This document shows, piece by piece, positions 42,764 to 52,445 of a stretch of 64,000 bases of DNA. The stretch lies in contig JAIUNK010000019.1 in assembly GCA_020161845.1 (NCBI GenBank), positions 20,187 through 84,186 on the forward strand. Direction: 5' to 3'. Every line of letters starts with the position of its first letter. Position 1 is the first letter of the stretch. The DNA comes from Actinomycetota bacterium (GTDB taxonomy: Bacteria; Actinomycetota; Actinomycetes; Actinomycetales; Dermatophilaceae). The position numbers and the translations under genes are program-made. The notes below the pieces were generated by a model, which had not been told where the DNA came from, did not search any database, and saw only the letters and a list, made by a program, of their open reading frames with translations.

Positions 42764-43798
42764 ACCCTTGGCCGCCCAGGACTGCACCCGCTCCAGCGGC
42801 CAGGTCGTCACGATCCGCTCCGGTTCGATGCCCAGTCGCTGGGCCCGCTCGCAGCCGTAGTCGACAAAATCCAGCTGACCGGGCGCGTGCGCATCGCTGT
42901 CGATCGCGAACAGGCAGCCGGCCGCCAGCGCCTGGTCGATCAGGTCATCCGGCGGGTCGACCCGCTCGGGTCGGCTGTTGATCTCCACCGCAACCCCCTC
43001 CTCGGCACACGCCGCGAAGACGGCCGAGGCGTCGAATCGGCTCTGCGCGCGCGGCTGCTGGCCTGCGCGGCGCACGACGTACCGGCCCGTGCAGTGCCCC
43101 AACACCGCGACCCGCGGGTGGCGCACCGCCGCGAGCATCCGTCGCGTCATCGCGGCCGGCTCCATCGCGAGCTTGCTGTGCACCGAGGCGACGACGACGT
43201 CGACCTGCCCGAGCATCTCCTCGGTTTGATCCAGCGCGCCGTCGTCCAGGATGTCCACCTCGATCCCGGACAGCAGCCGGAAGTCGTCCCCGACCGCCCC
43301 GTTGACCGCGTCCACCACGCTCAGCTGCTGCGCCAGGCGCTGCGCGGACAGGCCGTTCGCCACCCGCAGCCGCGGCGAATGATCGGTGAGCGCCTGGTAG
43401 GCGTGCCCCACCTGCATCGCCGTCGCTACCATCTCTTCGATCGGGGAGCCGCCGTCCGACCAGTCCGAATGGGAGTGCAGGTCACCCTGCGTCGCGGCGC
43501 GCAGCGCTTCGCCGCCCGTCGCGAGTGGGCCGGCGTCGGCCTCCAGGTCGGCCAGGTACGCCGGCACCGTCCCGGCCAGGGCCTCGGCGATGACCGCAGC
43601 GGTCTTCGGACCGACACCCGGAAGGTCCGTCAGCGTACCGGCGGCGTGCCGCCGGGCCAGCTCCTCCGGTCCCACCCGCAGCGCCGTGGCCGCAGCACCC
43701 CGGAACGCCTTGACTCGATGGGTGTCGGCAAGGCGGCGTTCGAGCAGGAAGGCGATCCGGCGCAGGGCGTCGATGGGCTCGACGGTGGGCTCAGTCAT
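42758..43798 (-). CDS. PHP-domain phosphoesterase with N-terminal helix-hairpin-helix (PolX C-terminal type)
   Basis: The product has 346 residues. Residues 1-75 resemble the DNA polymerase beta 8-kDa/HhH part (LTDLPGVGPKTAAVIAEALAG). Residues 105-335 are a PHP domain with metal ligands in GDLHSHSDWSDGG, LTDHSPRL, GIEVDI, ASVHSK, LGHCTGR and AIDSDAHAP. The polymerase palm is missing, so it is the exonuclease/phosphoesterase-only version. A -10-like TAGCGT (rc of 43806-43811) lies 7 nt before the ATG, suggesting a leaderless transcript. Confidence 0.88.
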   Translation of the reverse strand: MTEPTVEPIDALRRIAFLLERRLADTHRVKAFRGAAATALRVGPEELARRHAAGTLTDLPGVGPKTAAVIAEALAGTVPAYLADLEADAGPLATGGEALRAATQGDLHSHSDWSDGGSPIEEMVATAMQVGHAYQALTDHSPRLRVANGLSAQRLAQQLSVVDAVNGAVGDDFRLLSGIEVDILDDGALDQTEEMLGQVDVVVASVHSKLAMEPAAMTRRMLAAVRHPRVAVLGHCTGRYVVRRAGQQPRAQSRFDASAVFAACAEEGVAVEINSRPERVDPPDDLIDQALAAGCLFAIDSDAHAPGQLDFVDYGCERAQRLGIEPERIVTTWPLERVQSWAAKGR

Positions 43799-43821
43799 GC
43801 CGCAAACGCTAGGCCCCCGCG

Positions 43822-43886
43822 CGCCGTACGCCGTACGCCGTGTGCTCCCCCAGGCCGTACGCCGTGCAGCCGTACGCCGTACGCGG
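43822..43886. repeat. Cluster of CGTACGCC-type short repeats
   Basis: The heptamer GCCGTAC occurs five times, several directly abutting, upstream of the PHP gene. It looks like slippage-prone simple sequence; no function is evident. Confidence 0.6.
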
Positions 43887-44016
43887 TCAGCAACCCCACA
43901 GGATCCCGACGGCAGAAGACCATGGGTCGGCGCGACACTGGAGGCATCCCCGCGGCGGCGTCCTCTGGCGACTGAGCCGAGACACCCAGCGGGGGTGCCG
44001 AGGCACGGGAGGCCCG

Positions 44017-44178
44017 ATGAGCAAGCCGTCGGTCGCGTTGTACGTCCTTGCGCTCGTGCTTGTCGTGGTCGGGGTCGATGTCCTCTTCTTCCGCGGCCAC
44101 ACCTGGGCCCGGCTCCTCGTCAATGTCGGCATCGTCTCGGTGTTCGCGGCGGTTTACCTGCGATTCTTCCGACAGTGA
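44017..44178 (+). CDS. Small two-helix membrane protein
   Basis: The product has 53 residues: [20 protein letters not shown] and [19 protein letters not shown] form two membrane helices separated by RGHTWAR. ATG 44017 has GGGAGG 4 nt upstream. It lies 100 bp before glyA. No family assigned. Confidence 0.65.
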   Translation: MSKPSVALYVLALVLVVVGVDVLFFRGHTWARLLVNVGIVSVFAAVYLRFFRQ

Positions 44179-44278
44179 CCCGCGGCGGGCGGTGCCGGGT
44201 AGTCCAGGTGCGGCGCAGCTGCGGCCACCGTCGGGGAACCCGAGCCCGTTCCAGTCCACCCGTGGGAGGATGACGCCC

Positions 44279-45553
44279 ATGGAGCTCCTCAACATGCCGC
44301 TGGCTCAGCTGGACCCCGAGATCGCCGCCGCCCTGGACGCCGAGCGCGACCGCCAGGAGACGACGCTGGAGATGATCGCGTCGGAGAACTTCGCCCCCGT
44401 GGCCGTCATGCAGGCGCAGGGCTCGGTGGCCACGAACAAATATGCCGAGGGCTATCCGGGCAAGCGCTATTACGGCGGGTGTGAGCACGTCGACGTGGTG
44501 GAGCAGCTGGCGATCGACCGGCTCAAGGCGCTCTTCGGGGCGGGGTTCGCCAACGTGCAGCCGCATTCGGGGGCGCAGGCCAACACGGCGGTCTACTTTG
44601 CGCTCCTCAAGCCGGGCGACACGATCCTGGGCATGGATCTCGCGCACGGGGGTCACCTCACCCATGGGATGCGGATCAACTACAGCGGCAAGATGTTCAA
44701 CGTCGCGGCGTACCACGTGGGCGCCGACGGACGCGTCGACATGGCCGAGGTGGAGCGCCTGGCCAAGGAGACCAAGCCGCAGATGATCATCGCGGGCTGG
44801 TCGGCCTACCCGCGCCAGCTCGACTTCGCCGAGTTTCGGCGGATCGCCGACGAGGTCGGCGCCTACCTGATGGTCGACATGGCGCACTTCGCCGGACTGG
44901 TGGCCGCCGGGCTGCACCCGAATCCCATGCCGCACGCCCACGTGGTCACCTCGACGACCCATAAGACGTTGTGTGGCCCGCGCGGCGGGGTCATCCTGAC
45001 CAACGACGCCGACCTGGCCAAGAAGTTCAACTCGGCGGTCTTCCCCGGGATGCAGGGTGGGCCGCTGGAGCACGTCATCGCCGCCAAGGCCGTGGCGTTC
45101 AAGGTGGCGGCGACGCCGGAGTTCGCCGAGCGGCAGCAGCGCACCCTCGCCGGGGCGCGGATCCTCGCCGAACGGCTCACCCAGCCCGACATGGCGGAGC
45201 TCGGGGTGACGGTCCTGACCGGTGGCACCGATGTCCATCTGGTCCTGGTCGACCTGCGCAACAGTGAACTCGACGGCCGGCAGGCCGAGGACCAGCTGCA
45301 CCGCATCGGGATCACCGTGAACCGCAACGCGATTCCCAACGACCCCCGGCCCCCGATGGTGACCTCGGGGCTGCGCATCGGCACCCCGGCCCTGGCCACC
45401 CGGGGCCTGCAGGAGGCGGACTTCCGGGAGGTCGCCGACATCATCGCCGGTGCCCTGCACGCGGGACTCACCGACGCCGAGGCGGCCGCGCTGCGGGCCC
45501 GCGTCGAGGCGGTGGCGCAGCGCTACCCGCTGTATCCCTCGCTGAAGAACTGA
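44279..45553 (+). CDS. glyA: Serine hydroxymethyltransferase
   Basis: The product has 424 residues. PLP lysine K229 in [23 protein letters not shown] and the [18 protein letters not shown] signature are present. It interconverts serine and glycine with tetrahydrofolate. ATG 44279 has GGGAGG 9 nt upstream; ATG 44270 directly abuts it and is unlikely. It is followed 18 bp later by sdaA. Confidence 0.96.
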   Translation: MELLNMPLAQLDPEIAAALDAERDRQETTLEMIASENFAPVAVMQAQGSVATNKYAEGYPGKRYYGGCEHVDVVEQLAIDRLKALFGAGFANVQPHSGAQANTAVYFALLKPGDTILGMDLAHGGHLTHGMRINYSGKMFNVAAYHVGADGRVDMAEVERLAKETKPQMIIAGWSAYPRQLDFAEFRRIADEVGAYLMVDMAHFAGLVAAGLHPNPMPHAHVVTSTTHKTLCGPRGGVILTNDADLAKKFNSAVFPGMQGGPLEHVIAAKAVAFKVAATPEFAERQQRTLAGARILAERLTQPDMAELGVTVLTGGTDVHLVLVDLRNSELDGRQAEDQLHRIGITVNRNAIPNDPRPPMVTSGLRIGTPALATRGLQEADFREVADIIAGALHAGLTDAEAAALRARVEAVAQRYPLYPSLKN

Positions 45554-45571
45554 CGACAGCCGCCGCTCCGG

Positions 45572-46948
45572 ATGGCCCTGTCGGTCTTCGACCTGTTCAC
45601 GGTCGGCATCGGCCCCTCGAGTTCGCACACCGTCGGGCCGATGCGGGCCGCGGGCACGTTCGGTGCGGCGCTGCAGCGGCACGACCGGATCGCCCGCACG
45701 CACCGGGTGGTGGTGCAGCTCTACGGGTCGCTCGCCGCGACCGCTCGAGGGCACGGCACCGACACCGCGGTGATCCTGGGGCTGCTGGGCGAGTCCCCGG
45801 AGCGCGTGGATCCGCCGGCGGTGGCGGACGAGGTACGCCGAGTGCGTGCGGACCGCCGATTGCGGCTGTACGGCGTCCGCGACATCGCCTTCGACCCGGA
45901 CGTGGACCTGGTGCTGCACCCGCGCGACGTCCTGCCCGCTCATCCCAACGGGCTCACCTTCACGGCGTACGACGGCGACGGCTCGCTGGTCGCCGAGCGC
46001 ACCTACTACTCCGTCGGGGGCGGCTTCGTCGTGGACGGGCGCTCCATCGGGGAGGCGCCGTTGGTGCAGGACGTGACCGGGGTGCCCCATCCGTTTCGCA
46101 CCGCGGCGGACCTGGTGGACCGATGCGAGGCGACTGGGCTCTCCATCGCCCGCCTGGTCCTGGAGAACGAGCTGACCTGGCGCAGCGAGGATGAGGTCCG
46201 GGCCAAGCTGCTGCACCTCTGGTCGGTGATGCGGGCCTGCGTGGAGAACGGGCGCCGGACCGAGGGGATCCTTCCGGGTGGGCTGCGGGTCCGCCGCCGC
46301 GCTCCGGACCTGGCCCGCCGGCTGCGCCGCGAGGCGACCGCCGCGGATGACCCGATGCGGGGGGTCGATTGGGTGACGCTGTGGGCGTTGGCGGTGAACG
46401 AGGAGAACGCGGCGGGGGGTCGGGTCGTCACCGCTCCCACGAACGGGGCGGCCGGCATCATCCCGGCGGTGCTGCACTACGCGGTGACCTTCGTGCCGGG
46501 GGTCGCGGAGGAGGACATCGTGGTGTTCCTGCTGACGGCTGGGGCCATCGGGATGATCTACAAGCAGACGGCGTCGATCTCCGGGGCGGAGGTGGGATGC
46601 CAGGGCGAGGTCGGTACGGCGTGTTCGATGGCCGCCGCGGGCCTGACCGCGCTGCATGGCGGGACGACCGGGCAGATCGAGAATGCCGCGGAGATCGGCA
46701 TGGAGCACAATCTCGGGTTGACCTGCGATCCGGTGGGTGGGCTGGTGCAGATTCCGTGCATCGAGCGAAACGCGATCGCGGCGGTGATGGCCATCGCGGC
46801 GAGCCGGACCGCGCTGATGGGGGACGGATCGCACAAGGTGACGCTCGATGAGGTGATCACCACGATGCGGGAGACCGGCGCGGACATGAAGGACAAGTAC
46901 AAGGAGACGGCACGCGGGGGCCTGGCGGTGAATGTGATCGAGTGCTGA
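45572..46948 (+). CDS. sdaA: L-serine ammonia-lyase, single-chain iron-sulfur type
   Basis: The product has 458 residues. The N-terminal SDH beta part has [19 protein letters not shown]. The catalytic alpha part has Fe-S cysteines in [29 protein letters not shown] and the C-terminal Cys (VIEC). It converts serine to pyruvate and ammonia. With glyA it forms a glycine/serine catabolic unit. The last four codons and stop are copied in the 55-bp repeats that follow. Confidence 0.94.
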   Translation: MALSVFDLFTVGIGPSSSHTVGPMRAAGTFGAALQRHDRIARTHRVVVQLYGSLAATARGHGTDTAVILGLLGESPERVDPPAVADEVRRVRADRRLRLYGVRDIAFDPDVDLVLHPRDVLPAHPNGLTFTAYDGDGSLVAERTYYSVGGGFVVDGRSIGEAPLVQDVTGVPHPFRTAADLVDRCEATGLSIARLVLENELTWRSEDEVRAKLLHLWSVMRACVENGRRTEGILPGGLRVRRRAPDLARRLRREATAADDPMRGVDWVTLWALAVNEENAAGGRVVTAPTNGAAGIIPAVLHYAVTFVPGVAEEDIVVFLLTAGAIGMIYKQTASISGAEVGCQGEVGTACSMAAAGLTALHGGTTGQIENAAEIGMEHNLGLTCDPVGGLVQIPCIERNAIAAVMAIAASRTALMGDGSHKVTLDEVITTMRETGADMKDKYKETARGGLAVNVIEC

Positions 46949-47058
46949 CGAAGCGCGAGCGCAGCGGAGCGCGAGGAAGCACTCCAGGGTGATCGAGTGC
47001 TGACGAAGCGCGAGCGCAGCGGAGCGCGAGGAAGCACTCCAGGGTGATCGAGTGCTGT
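46934..47058. repeat. 55-bp tandem repeats copying the sdaA 3' end
   Basis: Units 46934-46988 and 46989-47043 are identical, and a third partial copy of about 14 bp begins at 47044. Each starts with the sdaA end GTGATCGAGTGCTGA and contains GAGTGCT ... AGCACTC plus CGCGAGCGCAGCGGAGCGCG, which can fold as a hairpin. Confidence 0.9.
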
Positions 47059-47077
47059 CCCCCGCTGCGCGGGGGAC
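47057..47077 (+). terminator. Hairpin after the repeats
   Basis: GTCCCCCGC (47057-47065) and GCGGGGGAC (47069-47077) form a perfect 9-bp stem with a TGC loop, 45 bp upstream of the next gene. No T tract. Confidence 0.5.
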
Positions 47078-47121
47078 CCCCAGAAGCGCGCGCGCAGCCG
47101 AGTTGGCGGCAGAATGCGGCC

Positions 47122-48156
47122 ATGACCTATCACGCCGCCGATGACCGTTACGACTCGATGACCTACCGGTTCTGCGGCACCAGCGGCCTGCAATTGCCGC
47201 TGCTGTCACTGGGCCTGTGGCAGAACTTCGGCGACGACACCCCGCACGAGGTTCAGCGGGCCATCGTGCGGCGCGCCTTCGACCGCGGGATCACCCACGT
47301 CGACCTGGCGAACAACTACGGCCCGCCGTACGGTCAGGCCGAGCTGAGCTTCGGCAGGATGCTGCGCCAGGACCTGGCGCCGTACCGCGACGAGCTCATC
47401 ATCTCCACGAAGGCCGGCTGGGACATGTGGCCGGGCCCGTACGGGCAGGGTGGCGGCAGCCGAAAGTACGTGCTGGCCAGCCTCGACCAGTCGCTGCGCC
47501 GCCTCGGCCTGGACTACGTCGACATCTTCTACAGCCACCGGTTCGACCCGGACACCCCGATCGAGGAGACGATGCGCGCGCTCGACGCTGCCGTGCGGGC
47601 GGGCAAGGCGCTGTACGTCGGGATCAGCTCCTACTCGGCCGCCAAGACCCGCGAGGCCGCGACGATTGCTCGCGAACTCGGCACGCCGCTGCTCATTCAC
47701 CAGCCCAGCTATTCGATGCTCAACCGCTGGACCGAGGACCAGCAGCTGCTGGACGAGCTGGAGCGGCAGGGGATGGGCTGCATCGCGTTCACGGCGCTGG
47801 CGCAGGGGGTGCTCACCGACAAATACCTCCAGGGCGTTCCGGAGGGTTCCCGCGCCGGCCGGGCGGGTGCCACCATCGGCCGGTCGCACCTCTCGGAGGA
47901 GGTGCTTGCTCGAGTTCGCGCCCTGGCGGGGATCGCCGAGCAGCGGGGGCAGAGCCTGGCGCAGATGGCGCTGGCGTGGGCCCTGCGGGATCCGCGCATG
48001 ACGAGCCTCGTGATCGGCGCCAGCCGCGTGGAGCAGCTCGACGACAGTCTGGGCGCACTCGACAATCTCACCTTCACCGATGCGGAGCTGGCGGCCATCG
48101 ACGAGTACGCCGTGGATTCCGGGGTCAACCTCTGGGCTGATCAGACCCGGGCCTGA
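47122..48156 (+). CDS. Aldo/keto reductase, YghZ (L-glyceraldehyde 3-phosphate reductase) type
   Basis: The product has 344 residues. The AKR catalytic set is visible: D and Y in THVDLANNYGPPYGQAE, K in IISTKAGWDMW and H in DIFYSHRFDPDTP. NADPH-binding residues occur in the C-terminal SLVIGASRVEQL. The conserved GGGSRKY stretch is typical of the YghZ/Kv-beta-like subgroup. A CAGAAT -10-like element 6 nt before ATG 47122 suggests leaderless expression. Upstream extension of the frame runs into the repeat. Confidence 0.88.
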   Translation: MTYHAADDRYDSMTYRFCGTSGLQLPLLSLGLWQNFGDDTPHEVQRAIVRRAFDRGITHVDLANNYGPPYGQAELSFGRMLRQDLAPYRDELIISTKAGWDMWPGPYGQGGGSRKYVLASLDQSLRRLGLDYVDIFYSHRFDPDTPIEETMRALDAAVRAGKALYVGISSYSAAKTREAATIARELGTPLLIHQPSYSMLNRWTEDQQLLDELERQGMGCIAFTALAQGVLTDKYLQGVPEGSRAGRAGATIGRSHLSEEVLARVRALAGIAEQRGQSLAQMALAWALRDPRMTSLVIGASRVEQLDDSLGALDNLTFTDAELAAIDEYAVDSGVNLWADQTRA

Positions 48157-48159
48157 GGG

Positions 48160-49551
48160 TTGCCTCCGTTGTTCGGCCAGGAGGCGCTATCTCAGCGACG
48201 GGATGCGGTGGACCGACGCATCTCCGCGGCGCTGACCCAGCCGGTCCGGCTCGTGCCGCTGTCCTTCTTCGGCGTCATCGTCCTGGGGACCGTGCTGCTC
48301 ATGTTGCCGATCTCGCATGCGGACGGGACGGTGGACGTGATGGCGGCGGCGTTCACCACGGTCTCCGCCGTCTGTGTCACCGGCTTGGCGACCGTGGACA
48401 CCTCGACCTATTGGACGCCGTTCGGGCAGGTCGTCATCCTGCTGCTCATTCAGGTGGGCGGCTTCGGGATCATGACGCTGGCCACGCTGTTGTCGTTGCT
48501 CATCAGGGGTCGACTGGGGGTGGCAGGCCGGTTGCGGGCGCAGGCCGAAACGCATGCCTTCGACGTCGGCGGGGGTGTCACCCGGCTGATCCGCCGGATC
48601 GCGGTTCGCATGCTGCTCGCCGAGGCGGTCGTGGCGGCTCTGCTGACGATCCGCTTCCGGGTCGCCTATGACGACGACCTCGGCACCGCGTTGTGGCACG
48701 GCGTCTTCCATGCGGTGTCGGCGTTCAACAACGCGGGTTTCGCGCTCTACAGCAACAACCTCGTCGGGTTTGTCACCGATCCGTTCATCTGCCTGCCGAT
48801 CTGCGCCGCGATCATCGCCGGGGGAATCGGCTATCCCGTGTACTTCGAGCTGGCCCGCCGCTGGCGCCGCCCGCACGAGTGGACCGTGCACACCCGCCTC
48901 ACGGTGGGCGGAACCGCGCTCTTGTTGATCACGGGGACGCTGGCCTATCTGGCTTTCGAGTGGACGAATCCGGAGACGATGGGTCCGATGTCGATGCCGG
49001 AGAAGCTGCTCTCCTCTGTGACGGCGTCGGTGGTGGCCCGCACCGCCGGCTTCAACACGATCGACTACGGCGCGATCACCGCCGCGACCCTCGTCATCAC
49101 GTTGGTGCTGATGTTCGTCGGGGGCGGCAGCGCCGGTACGGCGGGTGGGGTGAAGGTCACGACGTTCTTCCTGCTGGGCTTCCTCATCCTGGCCGAGGCC
49201 CGGGGGGAGGACGACGTGGTCGTGGGTCGGCGGCGCATCACCGCGGCGGCGCAACGCCAGGCGGTCTCGGTCGCGCTCCTCGGGGTCGGTTCGGTGACCC
49301 TCGGCACCATCGCCGTCGTCGTCGTGAGCGGCCTGCCCCTGGACGTGGTGGCCTTCGAGGTGATCTCCGCCTTCGGCACCGTCGGGCTGTCCACGGGCAT
49401 CACTCCCAGCCTCAACGTTCCCGCCCAGCTCGTCGTGATGCTGCTGATGTTCACCGGGCGGGTGGGCACCGTTACTCTGGCGTCGGCCCTCGCCTTGCGC
49501 ACCCGCAAGCGGTATTACCACTATCCGGAGACGCATCCCATTGTCGGCTAG
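48160..49551 (+). CDS. ktrB: Potassium uptake protein, KtrB/TrkH channel subunit
   Basis: The product has 463 residues and four M1-P-M2 repeats. Selectivity-filter glycines are in CVTGLAT, FNNAGFAL, RTAGFNT and GTVGLSTG. It forms the K+ (or Na+/K+) conducting dimer gated by the KtrA ring. TTG 48160 lies 4 bp after the reductase stop; GTG 48208 is an alternative. It overlaps ktrA by 11 nt. Confidence 0.9.
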   Translation: MPPLFGQEALSQRRDAVDRRISAALTQPVRLVPLSFFGVIVLGTVLLMLPISHADGTVDVMAAAFTTVSAVCVTGLATVDTSTYWTPFGQVVILLLIQVGGFGIMTLATLLSLLIRGRLGVAGRLRAQAETHAFDVGGGVTRLIRRIAVRMLLAEAVVAALLTIRFRVAYDDDLGTALWHGVFHAVSAFNNAGFALYSNNLVGFVTDPFICLPICAAIIAGGIGYPVYFELARRWRRPHEWTVHTRLTVGGTALLLITGTLAYLAFEWTNPETMGPMSMPEKLLSSVTASVVARTAGFNTIDYGAITAATLVITLVLMFVGGGSAGTAGGVKVTTFFLLGFLILAEARGEDDVVVGRRRITAAAQRQAVSVALLGVGSVTLGTIAVVVVSGLPLDVVAFEVISAFGTVGLSTGITPSLNVPAQLVVMLLMFTGRVGTVTLASALALRTRKRYYHYPETHPIVG

Positions 49552-50236
49552 AGACCGCGGGCGTTCCCCGCAGAGCATTCTCATCATCGGCCTCGGCCGG
49601 TTCGGGTCCGCCGTCGCGTTGGCGCTGATCGCGATGGGCAAGGAGGTGCTGGCTGTCGACGAGAACGCCGACCTGGTGCAGCGCTGGGCGGCCGACCTCA
49701 CCCACGTCGTCCAGGCCGACAGCACCAACGACGAGGCGCTCCGTCAACTGGGGGTGCGCGACTTCGACCGGGCCGTGGTCGCGATCGGCAGCGACATCGA
49801 GGCGAGCGTGCTGACGGTCCTGGCGCTGGCCGAGCTGGGCGTCAAGGACATCTGGGCGAAGGCGATCACGGCCAAGCACGGTGCGATCCTGGAACGGGTC
49901 GGTGCCCATCACGTGATCTATCCCGAGCGTGAGATGGGCGAGAAGGTCGCCCACATGATCGTGACCGCGGTGCACGACTACATCGAGTTCGGCGGTTATG
50001 CCCTGGCCCGAATTCAGGCGCCGACGATGACCTGGGGGGTGCCGCTCGGTGACTCGGGGGTGCGCGCCAAATATCGGGTGACGGTCGTCGGCGTGAAGGA
50101 ACATGGCCAGGGTTTCACTTACGCCGAGCACAGCACGATCGTGCATCCGGGCGACGAACTCTTGGTGACGGGCTCGGTGCCCGACGTGGAGGTCTTCAGC
50201 CAGCTGCCCTCGAAGCCGCCGAGGGTCGGCGGCTGA
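49541..50236 (+). CDS. ktrA: Potassium uptake regulatory subunit, KtrA/TrkA-type RCK protein
   Basis: The product has 231 residues. The RCK_N Rossmann fold has GLGRFG at 17-22 and the acidic end of strand 2 (LAVDENADLV). A C-terminal TrkA_C domain follows (YRVTVVGVKEHGQGF ... HPGDELLVTGSV). It binds nucleotides and gates KtrB. TTG 49541 overlaps the ktrB end, so the pair is an operon. Confidence 0.92.
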   Translation: MSARDRGRSPQSILIIGLGRFGSAVALALIAMGKEVLAVDENADLVQRWAADLTHVVQADSTNDEALRQLGVRDFDRAVVAIGSDIEASVLTVLALAELGVKDIWAKAITAKHGAILERVGAHHVIYPEREMGEKVAHMIVTAVHDYIEFGGYALARIQAPTMTWGVPLGDSGVRAKYRVTVVGVKEHGQGFTYAEHSTIVHPGDELLVTGSVPDVEVFSQLPSKPPRVGG

Positions 50237-50354
50237 CCGTCCCGTTCGGCCCGCGTTACCCGTGTCGTCATCGCCCGTCCACCCTCACCGGGTGGCGCAC
50301 CGGGCGGGTCCTGCTGGTTCGGGAACACTCGTCGTGACATGGGATGATGCCCTC

Positions 50355-51023
50355 ATGCGGTTGCTGTTGATACGCCACGGACAGACGTCTTCCAATATCG
50401 TTCACGCCCTCGACACCGCCGCTCCGGGAGCCGACCTCACCGATCTGGGACGGGCCCAGGCGGCCGCCCTGCCCGAGGCGTTGGCCGCGGAGTCCATCGA
50501 CGCAATTGTGGCGAGCACCCTGGTCCGTACCCAGCAGACGGCGGAACCGCTAGCCGCCGCCCGGGGCCTGCCGGTGCTGGTACGCCCCGGGTTTCGCGAG
50601 ATCGCGGCCGGTGACCTGGAGATGCGCTCCGACGAGGAGGCCATGCATGCCTATGTGGATGTGGTGTTCTCCTGGCCGGACGACCTCGACCGCCGGATGC
50701 CCGGTGGAGAATCCGGCCGGGAGGTCATCGACCGCTGCGATGCCGTCGTGGCCGAGGCCGCGGCGGCCGGGCGCGAGGATGTGGCGATCGTCGCGCACGG
50801 CGCGGTGATCAGGGCGTACGCCGCAGCCCGCGCCCACAACGTCGACCGTGAGTTCGCCGCGCAGCACTGGCTGCGCAACACCGGCATGGTCGTGCTGGAC
50901 GGCGCCGTGGGACGGGGCTGGGAGATGACCCGCTGGGTCGAGCACCCGCTCGGCGGCGAACACCTCGACGGTGATCTGGTCGAGGACCCCACCGGCGCCC
51001 CCGAGGACGAGACCAAGGACTGA
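50355..51023 (+). CDS. Histidine phosphatase (phosphoglycerate mutase fold)
   Basis: The product has 222 residues. Catalytic H8 in LLIRHGQTSSN, the RTQQTAEPL arginine and the second His in IVAHGAVIRAYA are present. The GESGREVIDRCDAVV segment fits the broad-specificity phosphatase branch rather than glycolytic GpmA. GATGAT 6 nt before ATG 50355 may be a leaderless -10. The substrate is unknown. Confidence 0.87.
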   Translation: MRLLLIRHGQTSSNIVHALDTAAPGADLTDLGRAQAAALPEALAAESIDAIVASTLVRTQQTAEPLAAARGLPVLVRPGFREIAAGDLEMRSDEEAMHAYVDVVFSWPDDLDRRMPGGESGREVIDRCDAVVAEAAAAGREDVAIVAHGAVIRAYAAARAHNVDREFAAQHWLRNTGMVVLDGAVGRGWEMTRWVEHPLGGEHLDGDLVEDPTGAPEDETKD

Positions 51024-51123
51024 GCGGACCTGCGATCGTCGCGCTGCGGGATCCTTGCCGCTGGCGGGATCCTGGTCGTCCTGCGCGGCGGAGTGGGGGG
51101 GCCGGGAAGCGTGGGCGGACCGC

Positions 51124-51837
51124 TTAGTCCAGGACCGCGACGGCGATGTCGCCGGGGTGGCTGCCGCAGCTGGCCAGGAGTCGGCCGCTGACGTCCCAGA
51201 TCGCCGATCCGCCCAACGTCGTCGAGTAGCCGCCGCCGGTTTCGCCGGCGAAGCCTGCGAACGCGACCGGCACGGCGTACCGGTCGCGGATCCGCGCCGC
51301 CCGGGAGGTGACCTTCGACGCCTCGTGGGGAGCGCGCACATGCCCCGCCACATAGAGGTCGATGCCGAGCGCTGCGGTCTGCGCCAGGTGCGAGCTGTCC
51401 TTGGTGTCCGTGCACACGCCGATCCCGACGCGCCAGCCGTCGATGGACAGCGTGCTCGGGGAGCGGCCCGGCACGAACCGGGTGGCCTCCTTGCGGCCGA
51501 GGTGCATCTTCACGTACGCCGGGCGCACTCCCTCGCCGTCGATCTCCAGTACGCCGATGCCGCGCGCCGAGCTCTCGCCCGAGCCGACCCGGATCGGGGC
51601 GCCGACCAGCGCCGTCGTACCGGCTTCGCCGCAGGCATCGACCAGCGGCAACAGCGCGGGGGAGCGGGGATCGACGACCGGGGCGTCGTAGCCATAACCG
51701 GTCAACGAGAGTTCGGGGAAGACGACGAGCCGGGCGGCCGCGGCGACCACGGTGGAGGCGTGCGCCGCGACGTTGCCGGCGAGATCACGCAGCCGGGTGA
51801 TGGGCTGGGCGACGGCGATGCGCAGGGGCGCCTTCAT
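51124..51837 (-). CDS. Carbon-nitrogen hydrolase (nitrilase superfamily)
   Basis: The product has 237 residues. The Glu-Lys-Cys triad is E42 (FPELSLTGY), K110 (YVKMHLG) and C142 (GVCTDTKD). It belongs to the amidase branch; the physiological amide is unknown. ATG 51837 (MKAPLRIAVAQ) is chosen; GTG 51864 would add nine residues. Confidence 0.87.
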   Translation of the reverse strand: MKAPLRIAVAQPITRLRDLAGNVAAHASTVVAAAARLVVFPELSLTGYGYDAPVVDPRSPALLPLVDACGEAGTTALVGAPIRVGSGESSARGIGVLEIDGEGVRPAYVKMHLGRKEATRFVPGRSPSTLSIDGWRVGIGVCTDTKDSSHLAQTAALGIDLYVAGHVRAPHEASKVTSRAARIRDRYAVPVAFAGFAGETGGGYSTTLGGSAIWDVSGRLLASCGSHPGDIAVAVLD

Positions 51838-51873
51838 GGACCTGCGCGACGATGCGGTGGTCACGTCCCGAGG

Positions 51874-52149
51874 CTACCCCCCGTGCGGTTCCGTCCGCGC
51901 ATTGTGGGCAACGGGGCTCGGTCCGCCTCCACGCGGGAGGAAGCTCGAGGTGCCGCACTGGCCGGCGACGGAGTCCACCCCGGCCCTGTTGATGGCCTCG
52001 CGGAAACCCGCCCCGGGCTGCTCCGCGGAGCCCTCCATCCAGTGCAGGTCCCGGCCGCGGACCTCGGTGTAGAAGGGGGATCGTCGCGTCGAGATCGGTG
52101 CTGAGGGCTCGCGTCCGCTGCCATCTTGACAAGCCGATGCGTATTTCAC
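51874..52149 (-). CDS. Possible small hypothetical protein
   Basis: 91 codons from GTG 52149. The stretch FYTEVRGRDLHWMEGSAEQP, then GFREAINRAGVDSVAGQC, reads like protein rather than antisense noise, but no family is recognised and codon statistics are only moderately convincing. No clear ribosome site is present. It could be a remnant. Confidence 0.35.
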   Translation of the reverse strand: MKYASACQDGSGREPSAPISTRRSPFYTEVRGRDLHWMEGSAEQPGAGFREAINRAGVDSVAGQCGTSSFLPRGGGPSPVAHNARTEPHGG

Positions 52150-52244
52150 CGGTAACGCGGTGGCGCTGGGATAATTCGGATCGAACCGCGTGAGTACGCG
52201 CAGTATGACGGCGCCGTCACCGGACGACGTAGGGGAGGTGTGTG

Positions 52245-52295
52245 ATGCGATTCATGTGGGCGTGGATTATGCCGCTGATCGAGGTCTACATCTGA
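52245..52295 (+). CDS. 16-residue hydrophobic micro-ORF with a strong ribosome site
   Basis: ATG 52245 to TGA 52293-52295 encodes MRFMWAWIMPLIEVYI. AGGGGAGGTG (52231-52240) places GGAGG about 6 nt upstream, one of the best Shine-Dalgarno matches in the window. A weak promoter TTCACC-N19-GATAAT (52145-52150, 52170-52175) precedes it, and a perfect 11-bp hairpin (52334-52360) follows. No Ser, Thr or Cys, so it is not a lanthipeptide precursor. It could be a secreted or membrane-active peptide, a signal, or a leader peptide for the gene at 52446. Confidence 0.5.
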   Translation: MRFMWAWIMPLIEVYI

Positions 52296-52333
52296 GTGGG
52301 CCGCCCGGAGTGGGCGGAATGAACGAATAACCT

Positions 52334-52360
52334 CCCGCTGGGTGCCCCTCACCCAGCGGG
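52334..52360 (+). terminator. Hairpin after the micro-ORF
   Basis: CCCGCTGGGTG (52334-52344) and CACCCAGCGGG (52350-52360) form a perfect 11-bp stem with a 5-nt loop. It lies between the micro-ORF and the gene at 52446 and may terminate or attenuate. Confidence 0.65.
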
Positions 52361-52445
52361 TGCTGGCTAGCCTGTCGTCGGTAGTGGTAGCGGCCGGGGA
52401 CAGACTAACCCCAGCGGCGGCGGCTTTCGGGGGAAGGCGAAGCTG

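Noticed and set aside
43822-43886. CRISPR-like array
   Set aside because: The units are 7-9 bp with no spacers and no cas genes nearby; simple sequence.
44120-47209. 1029-codon open frame on the minus strand
   Set aside because: It runs antisense through glyA and sdaA, both unmistakable on the plus strand.
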